DNA of 16,870 nt from DATKSS01 sp049582065 (GCA_049582065.1 JBAUTF010000053.1:1-16870), one strand, 5' to 3'. Counted from the stretch's first letter, positions 6,193-12,946 are shown. Numbers and translations: made by a program. The notes: generated by a model from the letters alone, not told the origin.

Positions 6193-8417
6193 GCGCTTTC
6201 GGCTTGAGCGGCGACCTGCTCGTGCGAACGCGCTACCTCGAGGACGCAGCGCTCGAGCACGTCGAGGTGTCTTTCCCAATCGAACCGTCGCGCCCAGTGG
6301 AAGGCGCGCTCACCCGTGGCCTGGTTCTCGGCCGGGCTGTCGAGCAGCCGGGTGATTCCCGACGCGTAGTCGCTGACCTCGAGCGGTTCGGCGAGATGCC
6401 CGGTCTCCGGCCCGACCGTGACGGTTGGCCCGGCCTGGTTCCACGCCACGACGGGAATGCCTTTGGCCATCGACTCGATCACGCCCATGCCGAAATCCTC
6501 CTCTGGCGCGGGGTACACGTACACGGCCGCGCCTTCATACAGGGTTTGCAGCTCCTCCTCGGTGATGGCGCCGAGAAGGATGACGTGGTCGCCCAGCCCG
6601 AGCTCAGACACGAGCGTCTTCAGCGACGCGGTGTGAGAAGTCGCCGGCCCCGGAATGACCAGCTGTAAGCGGGGGTGACGATTGCGGACCTCGACCATCG
6701 CTCGGATCGCCAGGTCGAACCGCTTCTGCGGGTAGTGGCGGTTGGTCAGGAGGACGTACGGGCGGCGAATCGGATAGCCGTTGATGGTGAGGCCGCCGGT
6801 AAAGCGCGCTTCGACAGGCAAGGGAAAGCCCGACGCGGCGACGTGGCAGCCGGCCGGACAATCGACCGCTGGGCGATGGTAGGTCTTGCGGATGATGTCG
6901 CCGATGTAGTCGCCATTGACCAGCAGCTCATCGGCCTCTTGCACCGAGCGGCGATCGGCCCACGCGACAAAGCGCGTGGCGCGTAAGACGATCGCGGCGA
7001 GCAGCCGGTAATCGGCATTGGACACCCACCCGGTCTGGCGGTCGATGTTGCGCGGGTACACGAGGCGGTTCGGCTGGTTCAGGTAGACCACGTACGGGAC
7101 GTCCATCAACCGCGCCGCCCACCAGGCGATCCAGGCGCTCGGCTGGTTGCATCCTACGATCGCATCGACCCCGCGGAAGCGCCACGCGTAAAGCGGCATG
7201 AGCAGCGACGTCGCAGCCATTTGCGCCGCTTCGCGGTATGGGAACCAGCGCGGCAGCTGAGGCAGGAAGGTCCGAACCCGGACCTCGCCTATCAGGTCGG
7301 GATAGCAGCGCGATGCGTCGACCGTCGGCGCGTAGCACTCGACCTCGTAGCCACGCCGGCGCAGGCCAAGGACCTCCTCGATGACGATGCGCTCCCCGCC
7401 TCCGGAATAGGTGAACCCGCAATGGAACACCGCGATGCGGCGGGGACCGCCCAGGTGAGCACGGCGGCGACCGCCGACCAAAAGAAAGCTCAACAGGCCC
7501 AGCACCAGGGCGTTGGCGGCGGTCAACGCGTGGTAGACGACGATCGCCCCCGCGGCCACCACGGCAGACAAACCAAGGCCGCCGCCCAGGACCAGAGCGC
7601 CGGCCACCTCGAGGTTCCCGAGGTACCCGGGCCCGGCCGGCACCGCGAAGGCAAGCAACAGCGCCGGGTAAGCGGCCATCGCCTTGAGCGGCGGGACGGA
7701 CACGCCGACTGCCACGAACAGCAGCGTGAAGTTGAACGAATCGATGAGCAAGGCAAGCCCGGTCAGCGCGGCCAGCCGGCCGGCGAGCGCGGGAGTCCAA
7801 AGGCCGCGGGCACCGGCGCGGAATGCGAATGCCTGGCCGGCGATGGCGGATGCAAAGCGTGCGGGTAACAGGCGTCGGGCCAGCCGCGATCGCGCGAGCC
7901 GAGGACCCATCAGCGCCGTTCCGAGCACCGCCGCGAGCAGCGCGATGGCGAGAGCAGCGGCCCCCAGCAACCCGCGCGGCGCACTCACCACGCCGGTCAG
8001 CGCGATGCCTTCCAAGATCGCGAGCACGAGGGCCACGGCCGCGAGGTCGCATGCCTTGTCGATCACGATCGTGGCGAGGGCGGACCCCGCCGGCATGCGG
8101 TGGCGGCGCCACAGCCACCACACACGCGCCGCGTCGCCGGAGCGAATTGGAAGCACGTAGTTGAGGAGCCCGCCCGCCGCGTTCATGGCGAAAGCCCTCA
8201 CCATGCCGACCGGGGCCACGGGCCGCAGGAGCAGCAGCCAGCGGCGAGCCCTGATCAAGCTCGTCACCAGGAACAGGAAGATCATCAGTGCCACTGGCGG
8301 CCAGCTGTGGATGTGCGCATGGCTGAGCACGTCGCTCAAGGAAACGGTGCGCAGCCACAGCCAGAGCAGCAGCAAGCCGAACGCGGTCTGCAGCGCGAGC
8401 CGGAGCCAGCGGTTCAC
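6189..8417 (-). CDS. LPG-synthase/flippase-like membrane domain fused to GT4 glycosyltransferase
   Basis: This 742-residue protein has two recognisable parts. Residues 1 to about 315 are a hydrophobic domain of the lysylphosphatidylglycerol-synthase TM (UPF0104/AglD-like) type. It contains IRARRWLLLLRP, NYVLPIRSGDAAR (86-98), an IDKACDL segment and AGPGYLGNLE. Residues from about 326 to 735 form a GT-B retaining glycosyltransferase of family 4. These include HCGFTYSGGGERI at the donor site, NRHYPQKRFDLAI with Lys565, VIPGP, and the EX7E motif Glu640/Glu648 in PEEDFGMGVIESM. The GTG start overlaps the exosortase stop as GTGA. The fusion suggests that membrane lipid-linked handling and sugar transfer occur in one polypeptide. 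The acceptor and sugar are unknown. Confidence 0.88.
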   Translation of the reverse strand: MNRWLRLALQTAFGLLLLWLWLRTVSLSDVLSHAHIHSWPPVALMIFLFLVTSLIRARRWLLLLRPVAPVGMVRAFAMNAAGGLLNYVLPIRSGDAARVWWLWRRHRMPAGSALATIVIDKACDLAAVALVLAILEGIALTGVVSAPRGLLGAAALAIALLAAVLGTALMGPRLARSRLARRLLPARFASAIAGQAFAFRAGARGLWTPALAGRLAALTGLALLIDSFNFTLLFVAVGVSVPPLKAMAAYPALLLAFAVPAGPGYLGNLEVAGALVLGGGLGLSAVVAAGAIVVYHALTAANALVLGLLSFLLVGGRRRAHLGGPRRIAVFHCGFTYSGGGERIVIEEVLGLRRRGYEVECYAPTVDASRCYPDLIGEVRVRTFLPQLPRWFPYREAAQMAATSLLMPLYAWRFRGVDAIVGCNQPSAWIAWWAARLMDVPYVVYLNQPNRLVYPRNIDRQTGWVSNADYRLLAAIVLRATRFVAWADRRSVQEADELLVNGDYIGDIIRKTYHRPAVDCPAGCHVAASGFPLPVEARFTGGLTINGYPIRRPYVLLTNRHYPQKRFDLAIRAMVEVRNRHPRLQLVIPGPATSHTASLKTLVSELGLGDHVILLGAITEEELQTLYEGAAVYVYPAPEEDFGMGVIESMAKGIPVVAWNQAGPTVTVGPETGHLAEPLEVSDYASGITRLLDSPAENQATGERAFHWARRFDWERHLDVLERCVLEVARSHEQVAAQAESA

Positions 8418-8998
8418 GCGCCGGCCTCGAGCTCACCGGGCGTGTGCGGTTCAAGTATCCAGCGCTGAACAAAGAGCCAGAAGGCGAACAGGAACCCGAT
8501 CACCAGCAACGTGCCGCCATAGTCGTGGAAAAGGATCGCGGGCGTGACGCCGATCGTGGCGGCGATCGCGGCCACCGCGGCGACGCGCAGCAGGTTCAGC
8601 AGCATGGTGCCGGCGACCCCGATGCTCACGACCTGGATGCGCGCTTCGGTCGAATGCCCACCGCGCAGCCCCGAGACCAGGCTGATCCCGAACAGGACCA
8701 GGCTCTGCCAGCCGATGCAGTTCCAGGAGATGTAAAGCGTGTGCATCACACCCGAGCCGTCCCACACCACCAGATAGCTCCCGGAGGCGGCGGCGTGGAT
8801 CCCGAGCAGCCCAACCAGCGCCACCACCATGCGGGCTTCAACGGGGACGATCTCCTGCAGCGGGTTGTTCGCGCCCAGGCCCATGGCCCACGTGGTGAGG
8901 AGGTCGTTGAACGTCGTCACGAGCGGCAGCAGCATCAACAGCGCACACGCCAGTGCGATCAGCGTCATGTTGACGCGCTCGGAGTCGCGAGTCCTCAT
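8414..8998 (-). CDS. Exosortase/archaeosortase family transpeptidase
   Basis: Exosortases and archaeosortases are polytopic membrane cysteine enzymes that cut surface proteins near a C-terminal tripartite signal and pass them to a lipid or cell-surface acceptor. The 194-residue product has about five or six hydrophobic segments. It carries the family's catalytic triad in order: Cys94 in SWNCIGWQS, Arg138 in LLNLLRVAA, and His158 in ILFHDYGG. Family length (about 170-300) fits. An ATG at 9010 exists, but the ATG at 8998 forms an ATGA overlap with the preceding stop and is preferred. It is not possible to assign a named subfamily by eye. It lies directly after a gene whose C-terminus looks like its substrate signal, and before the GT4 fusion. 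A paired exosortase G and GT2 glycosyltransferase are known in some Gram-positive bacteria. Confidence 0.88.
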   Translation of the reverse strand: MRTRDSERVNMTLIALACALLMLLPLVTTFNDLLTTWAMGLGANNPLQEIVPVEARMVVALVGLLGIHAAASGSYLVVWDGSGVMHTLYISWNCIGWQSLVLFGISLVSGLRGGHSTEARIQVVSIGVAGTMLLNLLRVAAVAAIAATIGVTPAILFHDYGGTLLVIGFLFAFWLFVQRWILEPHTPGELEAGA

Positions 8999-9708
8999 GA
9001 CCGCCTCCATACGAAAGCCAGGACGCGACGTCGTGAGGTGATGAGCGGGATCAGCACGGCGAGGCCCACGAATCCGGCCAGGGATTCCGGCACGACGATG
9101 CTGGGCGGGACGATTCGAGTGTCGCCGGTTCCAGCCTGGCCGTCATAGTTCATAGACGGCCTACCACCTGTGGTGTGGGTCAGGGTCACGCTGACACAGA
9201 GCGACCCGCCGGCGGGGATGACCAGCGAAGCCTGGCTCGCACTTGTGCTCACCGTGAGAGGGCTGGTCTTGTTCACCGTGGCAGCGCCGTACGGGGCGGT
9301 CCAGGTCGAACCGCCGTTGGGAACCTGCGCGGCGAAACCGGCGCAGCTCGCGGTCGCCGAGACGCCCGCGGCGATGGTCACGGTGTCCTTCGTGGTGGCC
9401 GACCCGCCGGTCCAGACCATCGTGAACGTCCACAGGCCGGCCGCGACAGTCTGCGCCGGGAGGTTCGTGAAGGCCCAGACGGTCGTGATGCCGCCTGACG
9501 TGGACCGGATCCTGCAGTTGGTGGTGCGAGTGCCAATCGCCTGATTGAACGTAGAGGCCACGCAAGCGGGCGCGGTCCCGGTGCCGTGCAGGTAGAGAGG
9601 GTTGCCGGCCGCGTCCACGATCGGTGCCCGGCTTCCCATCCATGCCAGTCCGCCGAACGCGAGTAGCAGGCCGCCGGCGACCAGCCAACCGAGCCAGCGC
9701 GCCGGCAT
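8995..9708 (-). CDS. Possible internally initiated secreted exosortase substrate
   Basis: Inside the GT2 gene, an in-frame ATG at 9708 (residue 584) is preceded by AGAAGGG five bases upstream, a fair Shine-Dalgarno match. The encoded N-terminus, MPARWLGWLVAGG followed by a Leu/Ala/Gly-rich stretch to SRA, looks like a signal peptide. The 237-residue product would then be an exported beta-rich protein with four cysteines, ending in VPES, a hydrophobic segment and an Arg cluster, as exosortase substrates do. Either the gene is a true fusion or it also makes this shorter protein. Internal initiation is inference; the frame, ATG and upstream purine run are directly visible. Confidence 0.4.
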   Translation of the reverse strand: MPARWLGWLVAGGLLLAFGGLAWMGSRAPIVDAAGNPLYLHGTGTAPACVASTFNQAIGTRTTNCRIRSTSGGITTVWAFTNLPAQTVAAGLWTFTMVWTGGSATTKDTVTIAAGVSATASCAGFAAQVPNGGSTWTAPYGAATVNKTSPLTVSTSASQASLVIPAGGSLCVSVTLTHTTGGRPSMNYDGQAGTGDTRIVPPSIVVPESLAGFVGLAVLIPLITSRRRVLAFVWRRS

Positions 9709-11457
9709 CGAGACCCTTCTGCTGCGGGCGGGCTCGTTCGCCGGGCGCGACGGCGACGCCGCCTTGCGGCCGGGCTGGCCCCGGCGGAGCATCCATCGCC
9801 GCAGCAGCTGAAGTCGGCGCAGGTGATGCACCTGGTCCGTGACGTGCCCGGTCTTGGGGGTCCGGAACCACGGCCCCTCGCCCTTGCTGATCAAACCTTT
9901 GAATGCCGCCCAGCCCTGGAAGGGCACCAGCGCGAAAGACAGCACCAGTGCTCCAAAGACGCCCTGCATGTCCCGCAGCGGGGCCTCCTCCAGGATCAAA
10001 CCGCCGAGGTTCATCAGGGGCAGGGCGAAGATGTTGGAGAAGAGCAGCGACCATCCCAGCAGTGCCGTCCAGCCCGGGACGTGGGCGTGGAACACGACCT
10101 CCGATACGAGCCAGCTCAACGAGCCGATCACGAAGAGCCCAGCCTGGAGGTAGTAGGTGGAGTCGAACAGGAACTCGATCTTCTCGAGCGGCGTGACGAA
10201 GGGCGATCCCATGATCGGCAGGAACCACTTGCGGACGTTGTGGGTGTGCCCCTCTGCCCACCGCATTCGCTGGCGCGCGAGCCGCGCGAACGTGCTGACG
10301 CACTCCGCCGGCGTCTCGGCCCAAGGCGTGTACACCACCTTGTAGCCGCGCGTATAGAGCTTGAGCGTCAGCTCCCAGTCCTCGGTGATGCTCGTGCCCC
10401 AACCGACATCGCGCAGCACGTCGGCGCGGATCATGTAAGCCGTGCCCGCGATCATCTTGAGGGCGCCCACCGCGTCCTGGAAGGGCCGCTCGACCATGTA
10501 GCTGCCGGCGTACTCGGCGCGGACCGCCTCGGTCAGCCAGCTCTCGGACTTGTTCAAAACGTGCCACTGGTAGCTCTGCACGGCCGCCACCTCGGCGCGC
10601 TTTTTGATCTGGCCTGGTTCCGACGGCGGCTCGATGCGCCCGAACGCAGCCTCCATCCGCCGGTTCGCGGTGCCGTCGCCGACCCGGTAGAAAAGGGGCA
10701 GCAGCCTCTCGATCGAGTCAGGAAACGGGACCGAGTCCGCGTCGAAGACAACCACGTATTCGGCCCTGGAATCGGTCACTTTCAGCGCCTCGCGAAGCGC
10801 GCCGCCCTTGTAACCCTCGCGGCTGGTGCGGTGCAGGATCTTGAACCGGTGGTTGGCCTGCCAGCGCTGGAGGATCTGCACCGACTCGTCGGTCGAGTCG
10901 TCGACGACGACCACCTCGTACTCGGGATAATCCAACTGGTCGAGAGCGGTCAGCAGTCGCTCGATGACGCGCTTTTCGTTGTAAGCCGCCACGTGCACCG
11001 AGACGAACGGGTGGTATCCAAGGTCGAGGTGGTAGCCGTTCCCGTTCCCGTTCCCGTTCCCGTTCCCGTTGCCGTCGCCGTTGATCCGCGTGAGACCCGT
11101 GCCGTTGGTCGGGCCGGCCTGCGTCCGGCCGTTGTGATTCCCGTTGCGGGGATGCACGGTGACGAGCGTGGTCAGCAGGACCATCACCGTGCTCAGGTAG
11201 TACTTGATGGCGTACGCGAAGAAGATCGCGCCAAGGAACAGTCCCGTGAAGGCGAGGCCATAGGCGATCCAGTCGGCCCCGCTGCGGATCTTCGACTGGG
11301 CGACCATGTCTGCAAATCCGCGAACGATCGCCACGACGGGAATCGCTCCGACGACGAATGCGGCGACCAGGATGGTGTTGAGAACGGCGCTCCAGAAGAG
11401 CCGGCTGCCTGCCTTCGCCGGCCGGCCGTCCGCGCCGGGGGCGCCCTGCGCGCTCAT
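8995..11457 (-). CDS. Membrane GT2 glycosyltransferase fused to ectodomain with PEP-CTERM-like tail
   Basis: The 820-residue product starts with two to three helices (about 22-46 and 62-100), then an Asn/Gly-rich linker (103-141), then a processive-type family-2 glycosyltransferase domain. That domain shows VVVVDDSTD (Asp186/187), FDADS (239-241), ITED (357-360) and QRMRW (396-400), the D,D,D,QxxRW pattern of cellulose/hyaluronan-synthase relatives. Helices follow at about 436-518. After a basic stretch a new helix starts at 587. A Thr/Ser/Gly-rich beta-like domain (607-785, four cysteines) follows, then VVPES, a hydrophobic segment and RRR at 809-811. This last part has the layout of an exosortase sorting signal. 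The gene shares one base with the regulator stop (TGATG) and overlaps the exosortase by four. Confidence 0.9.
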   Translation of the reverse strand: MSAQGAPGADGRPAKAGSRLFWSAVLNTILVAAFVVGAIPVVAIVRGFADMVAQSKIRSGADWIAYGLAFTGLFLGAIFFAYAIKYYLSTVMVLLTTLVTVHPRNGNHNGRTQAGPTNGTGLTRINGDGNGNGNGNGNGNGYHLDLGYHPFVSVHVAAYNEKRVIERLLTALDQLDYPEYEVVVVDDSTDESVQILQRWQANHRFKILHRTSREGYKGGALREALKVTDSRAEYVVVFDADSVPFPDSIERLLPLFYRVGDGTANRRMEAAFGRIEPPSEPGQIKKRAEVAAVQSYQWHVLNKSESWLTEAVRAEYAGSYMVERPFQDAVGALKMIAGTAYMIRADVLRDVGWGTSITEDWELTLKLYTRGYKVVYTPWAETPAECVSTFARLARQRMRWAEGHTHNVRKWFLPIMGSPFVTPLEKIEFLFDSTYYLQAGLFVIGSLSWLVSEVVFHAHVPGWTALLGWSLLFSNIFALPLMNLGGLILEEAPLRDMQGVFGALVLSFALVPFQGWAAFKGLISKGEGPWFRTPKTGHVTDQVHHLRRLQLLRRWMLRRGQPGRKAASPSRPANEPARSRRVSMPARWLGWLVAGGLLLAFGGLAWMGSRAPIVDAAGNPLYLHGTGTAPACVASTFNQAIGTRTTNCRIRSTSGGITTVWAFTNLPAQTVAAGLWTFTMVWTGGSATTKDTVTIAAGVSATASCAGFAAQVPNGGSTWTAPYGAATVNKTSPLTVSTSASQASLVIPAGGSLCVSVTLTHTTGGRPSMNYDGQAGTGDTRIVPPSIVVPESLAGFVGLAVLIPLITSRRRVLAFVWRRS
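11035..11082. repeat. CCCGTT hexanucleotide tandem repeat inside the GT2 gene
   Basis: Five perfect CCCGTT units (11041-11070) are flanked by degenerate units GCCGTT, GCCGTC and GCCGTT. On the coding strand they give alternating Asn-Gly codons (about residues 126-141) between the N-terminal membrane helices and the catalytic domain. Changes in unit number would keep the frame and only alter linker length. Confidence 0.9.
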
Positions 11458-11825
11458 CAGCAGCCCTCCAAATCGCGGGCGTCGAACGACAGGGATGCGG
11501 TGAGCTCCGCGCCGTCGAAGCGGCGGTGACCGCCAGGCGTCACCAGCGCCGGGCGCAGCCGGCCGGCGCGGACGGCGCGGTTCAGGGTCGGCTGGCTGAC
11601 TCCGAGCAGGCGGGCCGCCTCACCGGTGGTGATCAGGCTCGAATGCAGCGGGTCGATATCCAGGGTGGCAGCGAACGCCTCGACCTCCTGGAGGCTGAAG
11701 CGGCGATGTCCGCCCGGGGTGACGAGGACGGGCTTGAGGAGCCCCCTCGCGGCACAACGCAAAACAGTCGCCTGGCTGACGCCAAGGCGACGTGCTGCAT
11801 CTTTCGAACTGATCAAATCTTGCAA
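11457..11825 (-). CDS. Tandem BldC/MerR-like helix-turn-helix DNA-binding protein
   Basis: The 122-residue protein is almost entirely two copies of a small winged helix-turn-helix of the BldC/excisionase (HTH_17) type. Copy one (about 5-52) contains SSKDAARRLGVSQATVLRCAA and VTPGGHRRFS. Copy two (about 65-110) contains TTGEAARLLGVSQPTLNRAV and VTPGGHRRFD. The identical VTPGGHRRF wing in both copies points to an internal duplication. Single-domain BldC in streptomycetes binds AT-rich direct repeats and acts as a developmental regulator. A covalent tandem would bind such repeats as one molecule (inference). Start is a TTG at 11825; the frame is closed upstream at 11870 and offers no ATG or GTG. 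Its stop overlaps the GT2 start as TGATG, so it probably controls this operon, perhaps including itself. Confidence 0.88.
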   Translation of the reverse strand: MQDLISSKDAARRLGVSQATVLRCAARGLLKPVLVTPGGHRRFSLQEVEAFAATLDIDPLHSSLITTGEAARLLGVSQPTLNRAVRAGRLRPALVTPGGHRRFDGAELTASLSFDARDLEGC

Positions 11826-11845
11826 GACGTTTGCTGGAGCAACGC

Positions 11846-11874
11846 ATGATAAGCAAGGCGGGATCCCCTAAGAA
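11846..11874 (-). promoter_or_regulatory. Candidate promoter of the six-gene operon
   Basis: On the minus strand TTCTTA (11874-11869) and TATCAT (11851-11846) are separated by 17 bases. The -10 matches the consensus in five of six positions; the -35 matches in three. Transcription would start near 11839, giving a leader of about 14 bases before the TTG start of the regulator. It lies in the AT-richer pocket, where chance matches are more frequent. Confidence 0.35.
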
Positions 11875-11931
11875 CTCAGGGCCTTGGGAATCCACTAGCG
11901 GGGCAGGCATTTCGTCGTCGAAAATGTTCAT

Positions 11932-11972
11932 AATTTGACGGCGTCGCTCGAGGATTCCGCGCCTAAAATTTG
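11932..11972. promoter_or_regulatory. Two AATTTG direct repeats, candidate operator
   Basis: AATTTG occurs at 11932-11937 and again at 11967-11972, on the same strand and 35 bases apart, upstream of the tandem BldC-like regulator. BldC-type domains are known to bind AT-rich direct repeats built on AATT. In such GC-rich surroundings this pair stands out, but two short motifs could be chance. Confidence 0.25.
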
Positions 11973-12060
11973 TTTCGTGCCGGTTCGAGCGCGGACCTTC
12001 AGAAAGGAAACGAACAAGGGCGTAATCATCATCAGTTAGAACCTCACCCCCCGCAGCCAA

Positions 12061-12104
12061 GCTCGGAGCCGGTGTCGAGAAATCGCCCGGCCCGAGCCTT
12101 TTTT
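12061..12104 (+). terminator. Intrinsic terminator reading rightward, no plus-strand gene seen
   Basis: GCTCGG-A-GCCGG (12061-12072) pairs with CCGGC-CCGAGC (12087-12097), giving an 11-bp GC-rich stem with one bulged A and a 14-base loop. C and six T (12099-12104) follow. This is a classic Rho-independent terminator for plus-strand transcripts. The T-run overlaps the rfbD stop codon on the other strand. On the minus strand the stem is not followed by T, so it would not stop rfbD transcription well. Confidence 0.7.
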
Positions 12105-12927
12105 AGGGGTTCTTGCGTCCCTGACCCCAGACGTACAGGGCCTCACGCCAGGGGCGCAGCGGTTCCACCCTGGTCGACGCGAGGCAGCCGTTGAGCGGTC
12201 GCCGAGCAGGCGCCGCGAACTCATCCGTCGAGATCGAATCGACCTCGGAGCTCAACCCGAGCTCGGCCAGCACGGCCCTCGCGTACTCGTCCCATGAGCA
12301 GCAGCCTTCCGCGACCACGTGCATGACCCCCTCGAGGCCCTCGCCGGCCAGCCGCAGCGCCGCCGGGGCCAGGTCGCCCGTGAAGGTCGGGTTGACTGAC
12401 TGGTCCGCGACCACCCGCAGCCGCCCGCCCTGCCTGGCCCGCTCCGCGATCCTTTCAGGAAAGCTCTGCCCGCCCGCGCCCCCGAAAACGCCGGCGGTCC
12501 GGATCACGAGCGCCGCCGGCATGACCTCGAGAACCCGGCGCTCCCCATCCAGCTTCGAGCGGGCGTACGCGCCGAGAGGGGACGGCTCATCGGATTCCAC
12601 GTAGGGCCGATCGAGCCGGCCGTCGAAGACGAAGTTGGTCGAAAAATGCACGAAGCGCGCGCCTTGGCGTAGGCAGGCTGCGGCGAGGTTGGCCGGCCCG
12701 GTCGAGTTGACCTCGCGCGCCAGCTCGACCTCGGTCTCGGCGCGGTCGACCGCGTTGTAGGCGGCGCAGTTGAACACGACCTCGGGACGGCGCCCATTCA
12801 GCAGCTCGTCGACCGCCGCAGCGTCTCCGATCGACACCTGGCGGTGGGTCACGGCGGTCTCCTCGCCCAGCAGGCGGACGATCTCCGAGCCGAGCTGCCC
12901 CGCAGCGCCGAAGACGAGCGCCTTCAC
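12103..12927 (-). CDS. rfbD: dTDP-4-dehydrorhamnose reductase (RmlD-like)
   Basis: RmlD reduces dTDP-4-keto-L-rhamnose to dTDP-L-rhamnose with NAD(P)H, the last step of L-rhamnose activation for surface glycans. The 274-residue length suits the family. Motifs include LVFGAAGQLG (4-13), CAAYNAVDRAE (54-64), FSTNFVFDG (95-103), the catalytic GAYARSK pair Tyr121/Lys125, IRTAGVFG (142-149) and the C-terminal RRPLNGCLAS. Most RmlD enzymes have STDYVFDG; here Asn98 replaces the Asp, so activity or substrate may differ. Start is the GTG at 12927, 19 bases after the stop of the cyclic-di-GMP gene, suggesting one transcript. RmlA, RmlB and RmlC are not in the window. Confidence 0.86.
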   Translation of the reverse strand: MKALVFGAAGQLGSEIVRLLGEETAVTHRQVSIGDAAAVDELLNGRRPEVVFNCAAYNAVDRAETEVELAREVNSTGPANLAAACLRQGARFVHFSTNFVFDGRLDRPYVESDEPSPLGAYARSKLDGERRVLEVMPAALVIRTAGVFGGAGGQSFPERIAERARQGGRLRVVADQSVNPTFTGDLAPAALRLAGEGLEGVMHVVAEGCCSWDEYARAVLAELGLSSEVDSISTDEFAAPARRPLNGCLASTRVEPLRPWREALYVWGQGRKNP

Positions 12928-12946
12928 CCGGCGCCGTCGCGATCGT

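Larger units (their letters stand above)
11826..12102. other. AT-richer intergenic pocket between regulator and rfbD
   Basis: This 277-base stretch is visibly less GC-rich than the rest of the window, and the low-GC character continues into the first codons of the regulator gene. It holds the candidate operon promoter, the AATTTG pair and the rightward terminator. A minus-strand reading frame from a TTG at 12060 crosses it without a stop, but its third codon positions are not GC-biased like the real genes here. I do not call it a gene. It may be a regulatory region or the remnant of a lost or acquired gene. Confidence 0.5.

Noticed and set aside
6193..6279. Start of the GT-C-like gene at the ATG at 6279
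   Set aside because: It would place 29 Arg-rich residues inside the 3' end of the GT4 fusion gene. The TTGA overlap at 6192 matches the other junctions of this operon.
11035..11082. CRISPR-like short repeats
   Set aside because: The six-base units are contiguous with no spacers and lie inside a coding region.
9823..11529. Long plus-strand open frame of 568 codons
   Set aside because: It is antisense to the GT2 gene, whose D,D,D,QxxRW motifs are intact. Long antisense frames are expected in GC-rich DNA.
11620..12060. Open frame of 146 codons from a TTG at 12060 on the minus strand
   Set aside because: Its second half is another frame of the clearly real regulator gene, its first half lacks the GC-rich third positions of local genes, and no motif is recognisable. 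It is kept only as an observation about the AT-richer pocket.
12061..12104. Terminator for the rfbD operon
   Set aside because: On the minus strand the stem is preceded by an A-run and followed by TTGGCTGCG, so the U-tract needed for rfbD termination is missing. It works only for plus-strand transcripts.
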